This document shows, one piece after another, positions 42,623-51,567 of a stretch of DNA of 64,000 nt. The DNA comes from Streptomyces flaveolus (GTDB lineage Bacteria; Actinomycetota; Actinomycetes; Streptomycetales; Streptomycetaceae), in contig NZ_JNWV01000023.1 of NCBI RefSeq assembly GCF_000716535.1, positions 160,531 through 224,530 of the forward strand. The letters are read 5' to 3'. Below the pieces are notes generated by a model that made no database searches, was not told the DNA's origin, and saw nothing but the letters and a program-made list of their open reading frames with translations. The translations under genes were made by a program, and so were the position numbers. Within the stretch, counting starts at the first letter, position 1. Each line of letters opens with the position of its first letter.

Positions 42623-43711
42623 GTGGCTCGACGCAACAGACTGATGTCGGTGGCAGCGGCTCTGTCGACGCTGCTGGCGGCACTCGCCCTCACCCTCCTG
42701 GGGCAGACCAGCGCCCGGGCGCACGGCGTGGCGATGCTGCCCGGATCCCGCACCTACCTGTGCTACCTCGACGCGCACACGACGACCGGCGGGCTGGACC
42801 CGACCAACCCGGCGTGCCGGGACGCGCTGGCGAAGAGCGGTGCGACGGCGCTGTACAACTGGTTCGCCGTCCTCGACTCCAACGCCGGTGGCCGGGGCGC
42901 GGGTTACGTCCCGGACGGCACCCTGTGCAGTGCGGGTGACCGGTCGCCGTACGACTTCCGCGCCTACAACGCGGCCCGCTCCGACTGGCCGAGGACCCAT
43001 CTGACCAGCGGGGCGACGATCCAGGCGCAGTACAGCAACTGGGCGGCGCACCCGGGCGACTTCCGGGTCTACGTGACCAAGCAGGGCTGGTCGCCCACGT
43101 CCGTGCTGCGCTGGGCGGACCTGGACCTGATCCAGACGGTCACCAATCCGCCGCAGCAGGGGTCGCCGGGCACGGACGGCGGCCACTACTACTGGGACCT
43201 GAAGCTGCCCTCCGGGCGGTCCGGTGACGCCCTGCTGTTCATCCAGTGGGTCCGCTCGGACAGCCAGGAGAACTTCTTCTCCTGCTCGGACATCGTCTTC
43301 GACGGCGGCCACGGCGAGGTCACCGGCATCCGCACCTCCGGCGGTACGCCGACGCCCACGCCCACGCCGACACCCACGGACCCGCACACCGGTTCCTGCA
43401 TGGCCACGTACTCCGTCGTGAACTCCTGGAGCGGTGGCTTCCAGGCCTCCGTCGAGGTCATGAACCACGGCACGGCGCCGCTCGACGGGTGGGCCGTGGC
43501 CTGGCAGCCCGGGGCCGGCACCAGGATCAGCAGCCTGTGGAACGGCACGCTGTCCACCGGTACCGACGGCACGGTCACGGTCCGCAACGCGGACCACAAC
43601 CGGGTCGTACCCGCCGACGGCAGTGTCACCTTCGGCTTCACCGCCACATCGACCGGCAACAACGTCCCCGCCGGCTCCATCGGCTGCGTCACGTCACAAG
43701 GCACCACCTGA
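42623..43711 (+). CDS. AA10 lytic polysaccharide monooxygenase with CBM2
   Basis: A 362-aa secreted enzyme. The signal peptide ends ARA, leaving His34 as the mature N-terminus (HGVAMLPGSR), the first ligand of the copper histidine brace. The AA10 domain (about 34-228) has a second His in NWAAHPGDFRVYV and ends QENFFSCSDIVFDGG. A Thr/Pro linker precedes a CBM2 (about 255-355; CMATYSVVNSWSGGFQASV). The sequence resembles the cellulose-active CelS2/ScLPMO10C type. GTG 42623 has AAAGGAG upstream. It works with the GH12 cellulase by oxidative chain cleavage. Confidence 0.95.
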   Translation: MARRNRLMSVAAALSTLLAALALTLLGQTSARAHGVAMLPGSRTYLCYLDAHTTTGGLDPTNPACRDALAKSGATALYNWFAVLDSNAGGRGAGYVPDGTLCSAGDRSPYDFRAYNAARSDWPRTHLTSGATIQAQYSNWAAHPGDFRVYVTKQGWSPTSVLRWADLDLIQTVTNPPQQGSPGTDGGHYYWDLKLPSGRSGDALLFIQWVRSDSQENFFSCSDIVFDGGHGEVTGIRTSGGTPTPTPTPTPTDPHTGSCMATYSVVNSWSGGFQASVEVMNHGTAPLDGWAVAWQPGAGTRISSLWNGTLSTGTDGTVTVRNADHNRVVPADGSVTFGFTATSTGNNVPAGSIGCVTSQGTT

Positions 43712-43720
43712 CGCATACGG

Positions 43721-43758
43721 CCCGCCGCCTCCCCGGCCGGTTCCGGGGAGGCGGCGGG
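43721..43758 (+). terminator. Hairpin terminator after the monooxygenase gene
   Basis: A perfect 16-bp stem (CCCGCCGCCTCCCCGG and its complement) with loop CCGGTT, beginning nine bases after the stop. A strong rho-independent-like structure without a U-tract. Confidence 0.85.
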
Positions 43759-43782
43759 CGTCCGACGGGTACCGCTCCGGCG

Positions 43783-43821
43783 CCGCCCGGGAAAAGCACG
43801 GGCCCGCCCGGGAGAAACACG
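43783..43821 (+). repeat. 18-bp tandem direct repeat before the DinB gene
   Basis: CCGCCCGGGAAAAGCACG (43783-43800) and CCGCCCGGGAGAAACACG (43804-43821), period 21 bp, in the short leader of the DinB-like gene. The two-turn spacing would put both on the same helix face, compatible with an operator pair (inference). Confidence 0.45.
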
Positions 43822-43858
43822 ACCTGGCACTGGCGGACCCGGGCCCTGTCGGACGACC

Positions 43859-44428
43859 ATGGCACGCATGAGTGATCAACCCGCACGCTGGAGCCAGGCA
43901 ACCGTCTACCCCGACATGTGGGTCGACCCCGCGGACGATCCCCGACACAGCGAAGGATCGGGTCCGGAGGGGGAGCTCGCGACGCTGGAGGACTTCCTGA
44001 CGGGGTACCGCACGACCCTGCGCATGAAATGCGAGGGCCTCGACCCGGAGCAGCTCGCCCGCCGGTCGGTCCCGCCGTCGACGATGTCGCTGCTCGGCCT
44101 GCTGCGCCACCTGGCGGAGGTGGAGCGGGACTGGCGGGGCTGGATCAGCGACGGTGATCCATTGCCGAAGCTGTACGGCGAGCCTGACGGGGACTTCCAC
44201 GGAGCCGTCGCCGAACAGGCCGTGGTCGACGCCGCGTACGCCGATCTGGCGCGCGAGCAGGCGGCGACCGACGCCGCGCTGGCCGAGCACCCGGATCTGG
44301 GCGAGCGGCTGGGGAAGGACAGGATCGCGGTGCGCGAGCTGCTGGTGCACAGGATCGAGGAGTACGCCCGTCACTGCGGGCACGCCGATCTGCTGCGCGA
44401 GTGCGTCGACGGACGGGTGGGCCAGTGA
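43859..44428 (+). CDS. DinB family protein (DUF664-like)
   Basis: A 189-aa four-helix-bundle protein. LEDFLTGYRTTLRMKCEGL, LLRHLAEVERDW (with a metal-ligand His) and ELLVHRIEEYARHCGHADLLREC (two further His) form the DinB-type metal site. This DUF664 branch is common in actinomycetes and thought to include thiol-dependent transferases. Two ATGs (43859 and 43868) are possible starts; neither has a strong ribosome site. Confidence 0.87.
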   Translation: MARMSDQPARWSQATVYPDMWVDPADDPRHSEGSGPEGELATLEDFLTGYRTTLRMKCEGLDPEQLARRSVPPSTMSLLGLLRHLAEVERDWRGWISDGDPLPKLYGEPDGDFHGAVAEQAVVDAAYADLAREQAATDAALAEHPDLGERLGKDRIAVRELLVHRIEEYARHCGHADLLRECVDGRVGQ

Positions 44429-44520
44429 CTCGGGCCGTCCGCGGCCGGCGAGGTCCCGCGGGTCGTACGGCATGACGGCCTCGGTGCCGCACGAGCCGAG
44501 CGAGCCGGCGCACGGCTCCC

Positions 44521-44556
44521 CCTGAGCCGGGCGCCCCGTCAGGAGCCCGGCTCAGG
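44521..44556. terminator. Bidirectional hairpin overlapping the end of the FUSC gene
   Basis: A perfect 12-bp stem (CCTGAGCCGGGC and its complement) with a 12-base loop. It lies between the convergent DinB-like and FUSC genes. Its right arm overlaps the stop codon region of the latter. Confidence 0.7.
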
Positions 44557-46753
44557 AGGTGTCCGCCGTCGACTTCGCCGACACGTTCCACGGGACGGTG
44601 TACGTGATGCGTGTCAGGTCGGTCATGAGGGAGTCCAGCCAGGCCACGGTCGCGTAGTAGCGGCGGGGGGCGCCGGGCGGCTCGGCGGTGAGGCCGGGGA
44701 GGGCCGGATCGATCAGCGGTGTCGCCGCGACGGGGGTGTCGTCCCCCGGGTCCAGTGCCGCCGAGACCAGCAGCATCCGGCCCGCCACCCGCTCCCCCAG
44801 CATGCCGGCCGACTGGGCCGCCGCCGGACTCAGCGGGGTGAGCGGCGGCTCCAGCAGCCGTGCCGAGCCCCACAGGGTGTGATGCCCGGCGATCAGTGTC
44901 GCCTGCCAGTCCACGACGGGGGGCCGCACGCGGCGCCCGCTGCCCCCGAAGGGCGGCGTCGGCTCGCTCTGCACCTGCGCGTACGCCGACTCGGCGAGGA
45001 CGATGGCCCGTTGCAGGCACCGGTGATGGGACGCCCTGGACAGCGGCGGCGACACCGTGCCGCACGCCACCGAGGCGCTGGTGGCGACGACGATCTCCGC
45101 GGCCCTGCGCAGCAGTTCCGCGGCCGTGCGGCGCAGCTCCTCGTGGCCGCCCCGGGGCCAGGCCAGCACGCCGAAGACCGCGCCGATCGCACTGCCGATG
45201 AGCACGTTCAGCACGCGGACCTCCGCCAGCCGCCAGGTCGGCGGCGCGAGCTGCGCGAAGACCAGCGCCACGAGCACGGTGAACAGTCCCTGCGCCCAGC
45301 CCACCCCCCTGACCGGCCCCACCGTGAAGCCGAGCAGCATCCACAGCGGCAGGAGGACGGCGTACACGGTCGTGTCGGAGCCCGCGAACACCAGGACCCC
45401 GGCGCTCAGCAGGGCCCCGGCCAGCGTGCCGGCGAGCGCGAGGCGGATGGTGCTCCAGGTCTCGCCCATGGTGGTGCGGGTCAGGGTGAGGGTCGCCAGC
45501 ATCGCCCAGAACCCGTGCGGCAGTGTGTCCACCCCGGCCACGAGCCGGGCCGCCGTCAGGGCGAGGGCGATGCGCACCGCGTTCTGGAAGAACACCGAGC
45601 GGCGCCCGGCATGGCCGCGCAGCCGGTGCCACCACAGGACGGGGGCCCAGGCGGTGGCGTACCAGAACCGGTCGGGCTGCAGTTCCACCGAGGTGTGCCG
45701 GCCCCGCACCGCCAGATCGGCCGCCGTGCCCATGGCCAGCGCCGCGTCGGCGATCTCCAGCACGGCGGCGTGGCAGCGCAGGACGGCGGGCGGGAGGCAG
45801 GCGTCGGCCGGGGTGGCAGGTGGGCCCGCGGACACGGCGGACAGCTCGGCGCGTGCCGCGGTCAGCTCCTTCTGCTGTGCCGCGGGGGACGTCCCGGTCC
45901 GCAGACAGCTCGTGGTCGCCGTGGCCGTGCGCGCCACCGCCCCCAGTACGGCGGTCACCTCGGGTGCCGTGCCCCGCTCCGGCAGGGCGGGCAGCTCGGC
46001 CAGTCTGCCGAGCAGGGTGCGGGTGGCCAGGCCGGTGTGGGCCAGCGCGCGATCACGTACCCCGGGGCCCGCCGGCCGCTCCGCCTCGGGCACGCTGAGC
46101 GACCGCAGCGACTGGCTCGTCTCCAGGGCCGCCAGGATGTCGGTGCCGGACAGGGCGCCCCGGTGTGCCGCGAGCTTCGCCGCGCACCGCTCGGCGACCA
46201 CGGCCGCCCGGGCGACCCGCTCCCGGTACGACGGCGGGGCGGGCTCCCGGAAGAGCAGCGCCTCGGCCGCGACGAACAGGGCCAGCCCCGTCGTCGTACC
46301 GATCAGCCGATCGCCGAGCGAGCCGGGGTCGTACGGCGGGAAGGAGGGGAGGATGTAGAGGAGTTGGAGGCCCGGCGCCGCGCCCGCCGGGCGGGGTCCG
46401 CCGACGGCGGCGAAGGCCAGCGCGAAGCCGACCACCAGCATGCCGACGACCGCGCTCCAGGTACGCACCGACAGATAGGTACCGGCGGCCACCAGCACCC
46501 AGCACACCGGCAGCAGGCGCGCCAGCACCGCCGCGCGCTGCCGCCCGTTGCCGGGGATCCTGGCCAGTCCGCCGAGCGCGACGACGGTGAACAGCGCGTA
46601 GGTGGCCGCCACGGGGCGGTCGAAGCCGTAGCGGAAGGCGTAGAAGCCGGCCGCGGCCACGAGTGTCACCCGCAGCGCACGACGGCCGGAGGCGGCGTAG
46701 GCCGCCGGGAGCCGGGCACCTCGCTCACCCCACACCCCTACAGAATCACCCAC
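44552..46753 (-). CDS. FUSC family inner-membrane transporter-like protein
   Basis: A 733-aa membrane protein with two hydrophobic blocks (about 27-185 and 385-530), each of five to six helices, and cytoplasmic helical domains between and after them. This is the FUSC/aromatic-acid-exporter (YccS/AaeB-like) layout. The second block has PHGFWAMLATLTLTRTTMGETW, a typical FUSC signature. Transport of aromatic or phenolic compounds is inferred from the family. GTG 46753 is the frame's first start; others nearby are possible. It is divergent from the rifamycin-resistance-type locus. Confidence 0.85.
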   Translation of the reverse strand: MGDSVGVWGERGARLPAAYAASGRRALRVTLVAAAGFYAFRYGFDRPVAATYALFTVVALGGLARIPGNGRQRAAVLARLLPVCWVLVAAGTYLSVRTWSAVVGMLVVGFALAFAAVGGPRPAGAAPGLQLLYILPSFPPYDPGSLGDRLIGTTTGLALFVAAEALLFREPAPPSYRERVARAAVVAERCAAKLAAHRGALSGTDILAALETSQSLRSLSVPEAERPAGPGVRDRALAHTGLATRTLLGRLAELPALPERGTAPEVTAVLGAVARTATATTSCLRTGTSPAAQQKELTAARAELSAVSAGPPATPADACLPPAVLRCHAAVLEIADAALAMGTAADLAVRGRHTSVELQPDRFWYATAWAPVLWWHRLRGHAGRRSVFFQNAVRIALALTAARLVAGVDTLPHGFWAMLATLTLTRTTMGETWSTIRLALAGTLAGALLSAGVLVFAGSDTTVYAVLLPLWMLLGFTVGPVRGVGWAQGLFTVLVALVFAQLAPPTWRLAEVRVLNVLIGSAIGAVFGVLAWPRGGHEELRRTAAELLRRAAEIVVATSASVACGTVSPPLSRASHHRCLQRAIVLAESAYAQVQSEPTPPFGGSGRRVRPPVVDWQATLIAGHHTLWGSARLLEPPLTPLSPAAAQSAGMLGERVAGRMLLVSAALDPGDDTPVAATPLIDPALPGLTAEPPGAPRRYYATVAWLDSLMTDLTRITYTVPWNVSAKSTADTS

Positions 46754-46967
46754 CGCAGGGCATCCGGCACCTTTGTGGTCAGGCGGCGACGCGGGGGGGA
46801 TCAGTGCCCGGCGGCAGCGCCGGACGGTCTCCGGCGCCCGGGTGGACAGCGCACCGAGTCAGCCGGGGCCGCGAGAACAAGGACGCGAAAACAGAGGCGC
46901 GAAACAGAGATGCAAAAACAAAGGCAAGGAGTATGCGCTCCTCGCCACTCTCAACTTATAGCGCACC
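46754..46967. other. Leader region with purine-rich imperfect tandem repeats
   Basis: At about 46874-46930 the sequence becomes unusually A-rich, with three to four imperfect 13-16-base units sharing GCGAAAACAGAGG-like words. Further right, TATAGC (46957-46962) could be a -10 box just upstream of the RAE-like palindrome. Short frames here are not convincing genes. Confidence 0.35.
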
Positions 46968-46990
46968 GGGGGGCTTGCGGCAAGGCCCCC
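46968..46990. promoter_or_regulatory. Rifamycin-associated element (RAE)-like palindrome
   Basis: A 23-bp inverted repeat: five Gs, G, CTTGC, central G, GCAAG, G, five Cs. Only the G.G pair beside the core breaks symmetry. CTTGCGGCAAG flanked by G and C runs is the RAE described upstream of rifamycin-inactivation genes in actinomycetes (match from memory). It lies 60 bases upstream of the glycosyltransferase gene, which is followed by the HelR-type gene. Rifamycin-inducible expression is expected. Confidence 0.85.
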
Positions 46991-47049
46991 GTCGTACCGC
47001 AGAATTGCCGGCCGAGGCCAGGAAGCTGCGGAAATGGGTGATTGACCAA

Positions 47050-48261
47050 GTGCGTGTTCTTTTGTCGACGTATGGGTCGCGCGGGGACGTGGAACCCCTG
47101 GCGGGACTCGCGGCGCGGTTGCGGGGGCTCGGCGCGGAGGTGCGGGTGTGCGCGCCGCCGGACGAGGACTTCGCGCAGCGGCTGGCCGACGTCGGCGTCC
47201 CGCTGATCCCGGTCGGCCCGTCGGCGCGCGCGCTGACGAAGGCGGCGCCCCCGGCCTCGTCCCTGCCCCGGCGCGCGGCCGAGCTGATCGCCGGTCAGCG
47301 GGAGACGGTCACCGCGGCGGCGGAGGGCTGCGACGTGCTGGTGGCGACCGGCGTGCTGCCCGCCGCGGCCGGCGCGCTGTCGGTGGCGGAGAAGCTCGGT
47401 GTCCGTGCGGTGTCCGTGACCTTCCAGCAGCTCACACTGCCCGCGCCGCACCGCCGGCCGCTGGCGTACCCGGGCCGCCCGCTCCCGCCGGAGGTGACCG
47501 ACAACGAGGTGCTGTGGGACCTGGACGCCCAGAGCGTCGACGCGCTGTTCGGTGAGGCCCTCAACACGAACCGGGCGTCGGCCGGCCTGCCCCCGGTGAA
47601 GAACGTGCGCGACTACGTCATCGGCGACCGGCCGTGGCTGGCGACGGACCCGGTGCTGGACCCCTGGCGGAAGAGCCCGGACCTCGACGTCGTCCAGACC
47701 GGCGCGTGGCTCCTGCCCGACGAACGCCCGCTGCCGGCCGGCCTGGTGGAGTTCCTGGAGGCCGGCACGCCACCGGTGTACGTGGGTTTCGGCAGCATGC
47801 CGCTGCACGCGGCGGCGGACATCGGCGAGGTCGCCGTCGAGGCGGTCCGCGCGCAGGGGCGGCGCGCGGTGCTGGCCCGGGGCTGGGCCGGTCTGTCCCC
47901 GGTCGACGACCGGGACGACTGCTTCGTCGTCGGCGAGGTCAACCAGCAGGCGCTGTTCGGCCGGGTGGCCGCCGTCGTGCACCACGGCGGCGCCGGTACG
48001 ACGACGACCGCGGCGCGGGCCGGCGCTCCCCAGGTGGTCGTGCCCCAGCTCGCGGACCAGCCGTACTGGGCGGCCCGGGTGGCGGAGTTGGGCATCGGCG
48101 CGGCGCACGACGGTCCCGCGCCGACGTTCGCGTCCCTGTCGGCCGCTCTCCGCACGGCCCTCGCCCCGGAGACCCGCGCTCGAGCGGCGGGCGTGGCCGG
48201 CCGCGTCCGCACCGACGGGGCGTCGGTGGCCGCGCGGCTGCTGCTCGACGCGCACGGCTGA
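47050..48261 (+). CDS. rgt: Probable rifamycin glycosyltransferase (GT1 family)
   Basis: A 403-aa cytosolic GT-B glycosyltransferase of the MGT/GtfA type. MRVLLSTYGSRGDVEPLAGL is the acceptor-side start, PVYVGFGSMP (near 240) opens the donor domain, and VVHHGGAGTTTTAARAGAPQ (near 310) is the nucleotide-sugar signature. Members glucosylate macrolides or glycopeptides. The RAE-like operator directly upstream and the HelR-type gene downstream point to the rifamycin 23-O-glycosyltransferase Rgt. Specificity is inferred from context, not from residues. GTG 47050 gives the family's usual N-terminus; GTG 47038 is an alternative. No strong ribosome site is seen. Confidence 0.8.
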   Translation: MRVLLSTYGSRGDVEPLAGLAARLRGLGAEVRVCAPPDEDFAQRLADVGVPLIPVGPSARALTKAAPPASSLPRRAAELIAGQRETVTAAAEGCDVLVATGVLPAAAGALSVAEKLGVRAVSVTFQQLTLPAPHRRPLAYPGRPLPPEVTDNEVLWDLDAQSVDALFGEALNTNRASAGLPPVKNVRDYVIGDRPWLATDPVLDPWRKSPDLDVVQTGAWLLPDERPLPAGLVEFLEAGTPPVYVGFGSMPLHAAADIGEVAVEAVRAQGRRAVLARGWAGLSPVDDRDDCFVVGEVNQQALFGRVAAVVHHGGAGTTTTAARAGAPQVVVPQLADQPYWAARVAELGIGAAHDGPAPTFASLSAALRTALAPETRARAAGVAGRVRTDGASVAARLLLDAHG

Positions 48262-48388
48262 GCCCGTCGACCGGAACCGGGAGAGCGGCCACGCGGCACG
48301 CGGAGCGCCGCGCCGCCGCATTCCTCGCCCCGTCCCACCGCCCTGCCGCGTGCCACGGCCGCAACCGGCCTCACAAGGAGCCCCTGAC

Positions 48389-50545
48389 GTGAAACTTCCC
48401 CTGCCCACCCGTGCCTTCGACCTCCCCGACCGTCTCGCCGCGAAGGCCGATCCGACGCTGATCGCCGACGACGAACGGCACTTCGCGGCCATCGCGGAGT
48501 GCCTCGAGGAGTCCATCGCCGACCTCTCCGACCGTGTCGACGCCGAGCGCAGGGCGCCGGGCGGCAAGGGCCGGCAGGCGATGGACCGGGACGCCGAGAT
48601 CCACCGGCTGACCAGTCGCCTGCGCGCCCTGCGCCGCCACGGACTGGACCTGTGCCTCGGACGCATGGTCGGCGCGGACAGCCAGGAGCCCGTCTACGTC
48701 GGCCGGCTCGGGCTCACCGACAGCGCGGGCCGCCGGCTGCTGGTCGACTGGCGCTCCCCGGCGGCCGAGCCGTTCTTCGGCGCCACCCACGCCAACCCGA
48801 TGGGTCTGGTGAGCCGCCGCAGGTACCGCTGGACCGACGGCCGGATCACCGACTACTGGGACGAGGTGTTCACCCCGGACGGGCTGGTCGGGCACGCCGC
48901 GCTGGACGACCAGTCCGCGTTCATCGCCAGTCTGGGCGGCAGCCGGTCGCCGCGGATGCGGGACGTGCTCGGCACCATCCAGGCCGACCAGGACGCCGTG
49001 ATCCGGGCGGGTTCGCGCGGCGCACTCGTCGTGGACGGCGGTCCGGGCACGGGGAAGACCGTGGTCGCCCTGCACCGCTCCGCCTACCTGCTGCACTCCG
49101 ACCCGCGGCTGGGGCACCGCCGGGGCGGTGTCCTGTTCGTCGGTCCGCACCGGCCGTACCTGGCCTACGTCGCCGATGTCCTGCCCAGCCTCGGCGAGGA
49201 GGGCGTGCAGACCTGCATCCTGCGGGACCTGGTCGCCGAGGGTGCCGCGGCCGTGGCCGAGGCCGATCCCGAGGTGGCCCGGCTGAAGTCGTCCGCGGAC
49301 ATGGTCAAGGCGATCGAGAAGGCCGTCAGGTTCTACGAGGAGCCGCCCGCCGAGGGGATGACGGTCACCACCCACTGGTCCGGCATCCGGCTGACCGCCG
49401 ACGACTGGGCCGTGGCGTTCGACGCGGCGGAACCCGGAACCCCGCACAACGAGGCGCGCGAGCAGGTGTGGGAGGAACTGCTCACGATCCTGGTGGACAA
49501 GCACGACGGTGACGCCCCGCCCGAGCTGCTGCGCAGGTCGCTGCTGCGGAACAGGGAGCTGCGCACGGCCTTCGGCCGCGCCTGGCCGCTGCTGGAGGCG
49601 GCCGACCTCGTCGGAGACCTGTGGTCGGTACCGGCCTACCTGCGGATGTGCGCTCCGTGGCTCGGCCGCGAGGAGGTGCGGCTGTTGCAGCGCGCGGAGG
49701 CCCAGGCCTGGACGGTGTCCGACCTGCCGCTCCTGGACGCGGCACGGCAGCGGCTCGGCGACCCGGAGACGGCCCGGCGCAAGCGCCGCCACGCTGCCGC
49801 CGTAGCCGCCGAACGCGAGCGCATGGACAGGGTCGTCGACAACCTGCTGCAAGCCCACACCTACGACGACGGCGAAGGTGTGCTGGTCATGCTGCACGGG
49901 CAGGACATGCGCAACTCCCTGGTCGACGACAATGCCCTGCCCACCGCCGACCCCGACCTGCTCGCCGGGCCGTTCGCGCACGTCGTGGTGGACGAGGCGC
50001 AGGAACTGACCGACGCGGAGTGGCAGATGCTGCTCCTGCGGTGCCCGTCCCGGAGCTTCACCATCGTCGGGGACCGCGCCCAGGCCCGGCACGGGTTCAC
50101 CGAGTCGTGGCAGGAGCGGCTGGCCCGGGTGGGGTTCGACCGGATCCGCCTTGCGTCCCTGACGGTCAACTACCGCACCCCGGAGGAGATCATGACGGAG
50201 GCCGAGCCGGTCATCCGGGCGGTGCTGCCGGACGCCAACGTGCCGACGTCCATCCGCAGCAACGGCGTCCCCGTCGTCCACGGGTCCGTTACGGACCTGC
50301 GCTCGATCCTCGACACCTGGCTCGCCGCACACGCCGACGGGACCGCCTGTGTCATCGGCGATCCCGCGTTCCGGCCGACCGCCCGCGTCCGCTCCCTGAC
50401 GCCGGAGCTGTCGAAGGGACTCGAATTCGACCTGGTCGTCCTCGTCGACCCGGACAGGTTCGGCGAGGGCGTCGAAGGAGCGGTCGACCACTATGTCGCG
50501 ATGACCCGGGCCACCCGGCAACTGGTCGTCCTCACGAGCCCCTGA
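48389..50545 (+). CDS. helR: HelR-type RNA polymerase recycling ATPase
   Basis: A 718-aa SF1-like ATPase of the HelD/HelR family. The N-terminal helical arm (about 15-80; HFAAIAECLEESIADLSDRV) is expected to enter RNA polymerase's channels. Walker A is GGPGTGKTVV near 215, the Walker B-type motif is VVVDEAQELTD near 533, followed by GDRAQARHGF and LTVNYRTPEE, and the C-terminal ELSKGLEFDLVVLVDP and YVAMTRATRQL. HelR displaces rifamycin from RNA polymerase and recycles stalled enzyme, giving resistance. GTG 48389 has AAGGAG eight bases upstream. It follows the glycosyltransferase by 127 bases with no second RAE, so the RAE at 46968 probably drives both. Confidence 0.9.
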   Translation: MKLPLPTRAFDLPDRLAAKADPTLIADDERHFAAIAECLEESIADLSDRVDAERRAPGGKGRQAMDRDAEIHRLTSRLRALRRHGLDLCLGRMVGADSQEPVYVGRLGLTDSAGRRLLVDWRSPAAEPFFGATHANPMGLVSRRRYRWTDGRITDYWDEVFTPDGLVGHAALDDQSAFIASLGGSRSPRMRDVLGTIQADQDAVIRAGSRGALVVDGGPGTGKTVVALHRSAYLLHSDPRLGHRRGGVLFVGPHRPYLAYVADVLPSLGEEGVQTCILRDLVAEGAAAVAEADPEVARLKSSADMVKAIEKAVRFYEEPPAEGMTVTTHWSGIRLTADDWAVAFDAAEPGTPHNEAREQVWEELLTILVDKHDGDAPPELLRRSLLRNRELRTAFGRAWPLLEAADLVGDLWSVPAYLRMCAPWLGREEVRLLQRAEAQAWTVSDLPLLDAARQRLGDPETARRKRRHAAAVAAERERMDRVVDNLLQAHTYDDGEGVLVMLHGQDMRNSLVDDNALPTADPDLLAGPFAHVVVDEAQELTDAEWQMLLLRCPSRSFTIVGDRAQARHGFTESWQERLARVGFDRIRLASLTVNYRTPEEIMTEAEPVIRAVLPDANVPTSIRSNGVPVVHGSVTDLRSILDTWLAAHADGTACVIGDPAFRPTARVRSLTPELSKGLEFDLVVLVDPDRFGEGVEGAVDHYVAMTRATRQLVVLTSP

Positions 50546-50547
50546 CG

Positions 50548-51417
50548 TCAGTCGGCGCAGGTCGGTACGCCGTCCAGCCAGGCCGGGCCCTGGATGTAGA
50601 TGTTGGTCACCCAGGCGCGGTAGTCGGGGAGGTAGGACCAGGCGTCGTTGGTGTAGCCCTCGGCGGTGACGACTTCCGCGTGCTTCTGGCAGGCGACGCG
50701 GACGGTCGTCGGGCCGGGGAAGGCGTAGACGCGGGCGGCCCGGAGGGAGGGCTGGGCCTTGGTCCAGACGCCGGTGCCCCAGGTGCGGAAGACCGGGCCT
50801 TCGACGGTACCGGTGTTGACGCGGACGGCGCCGAAGTAGTCGCCCCCGAGCCGGACGTCACTGACCATCAGCTTGGTGCCGGACTGCCGGGCCTCCACCA
50901 TCTTCCCGGCGCCGAGGTAGATGGTGATGTGGTGCAGGTGCGCGGAGGTGCCGTAGGCGAGCAGGTCACCGGGGCGCAGCGGGGCGAGGCCGTCGGCGGC
51001 GGTGAAGCGGGCGGCGGTGCGGTGGGTGTAGTACTGGGCGCTGGCGTCGCCGTTGAGGATGTCGGCGCCGGTGGCCTGGGCGTAGGCGTAGCGGACGAGT
51101 CCGGAGCAGTCGAAGCCGAGGCGTTCGGGGTCGTGTTCGCTGGCCGGGTCGGTCGGGTCCTTCTGGCCGTAGGTGGGGCCGGGCCGGGTGCCGTGGCCGC
51201 CGCCCCAGGTGTACCAGACACCGGCCGCGACCTGTGCGCAGGCGGTGTCGACGGCCCGTTCGGCCGCGGCCGAGGCGCCCGGGGCGAGGACGCCGCAGGT
51301 GCCGTCCGCCGCCCCGGCCGGCCGTGATTGCCGGTCGGCGGCGTTCGCCGAGGCGGTGAGGAGGAGAGTTGTCAGCAGGGCGATGAGTGTGCCGATGACG
51401 CCGGTTCGCCGCAGCAT
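50548..51417 (-). CDS. Secreted NlpC/P60 (C40) cell-wall hydrolase
   Basis: A 289-aa exported protein. The signal peptide ends ASANA (about 26). The NlpC/P60 domain (about 55-190) has catalytic Cys104 in GFDCSGLVRYAY and His in HLHHITIYLG (about 160-163). WYTWGGGHG is the usual substrate-side loop. The C-terminal about 90 residues are an SH3-like or unknown beta domain with two cysteines. It should cleave D-Glu-type bonds in peptidoglycan stem peptides. Its stop lies two bases from that of the convergent helR gene. Confidence 0.92.
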   Translation of the reverse strand: MLRRTGVIGTLIALLTTLLLTASANAADRQSRPAGAADGTCGVLAPGASAAAERAVDTACAQVAAGVWYTWGGGHGTRPGPTYGQKDPTDPASEHDPERLGFDCSGLVRYAYAQATGADILNGDASAQYYTHRTAARFTAADGLAPLRPGDLLAYGTSAHLHHITIYLGAGKMVEARQSGTKLMVSDVRLGGDYFGAVRVNTGTVEGPVFRTWGTGVWTKAQPSLRAARVYAFPGPTTVRVACQKHAEVVTAEGYTNDAWSYLPDYRAWVTNIYIQGPAWLDGVPTCAD

Positions 51418-51567
51418 ACCGGGACCCCCGTTTCCTGGTCTGGTCGTGAGAGGTGGTGCGGTGCACAGCCTTCCCGGGCGCGGTGGGCCCGGGAAGGATG
51501 CCGCGCGGGCCTCCTGCGACGGGCAACGGGAAACGCTCGGGAAACCCCTGTTGAGCTGGGGGGTTGT

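Noticed and set aside
48262-48388. A second RAE before helR
   Set aside because: The gap was read base by base; no CTTGC-N-GCAAG core or flanking G/C runs are present.
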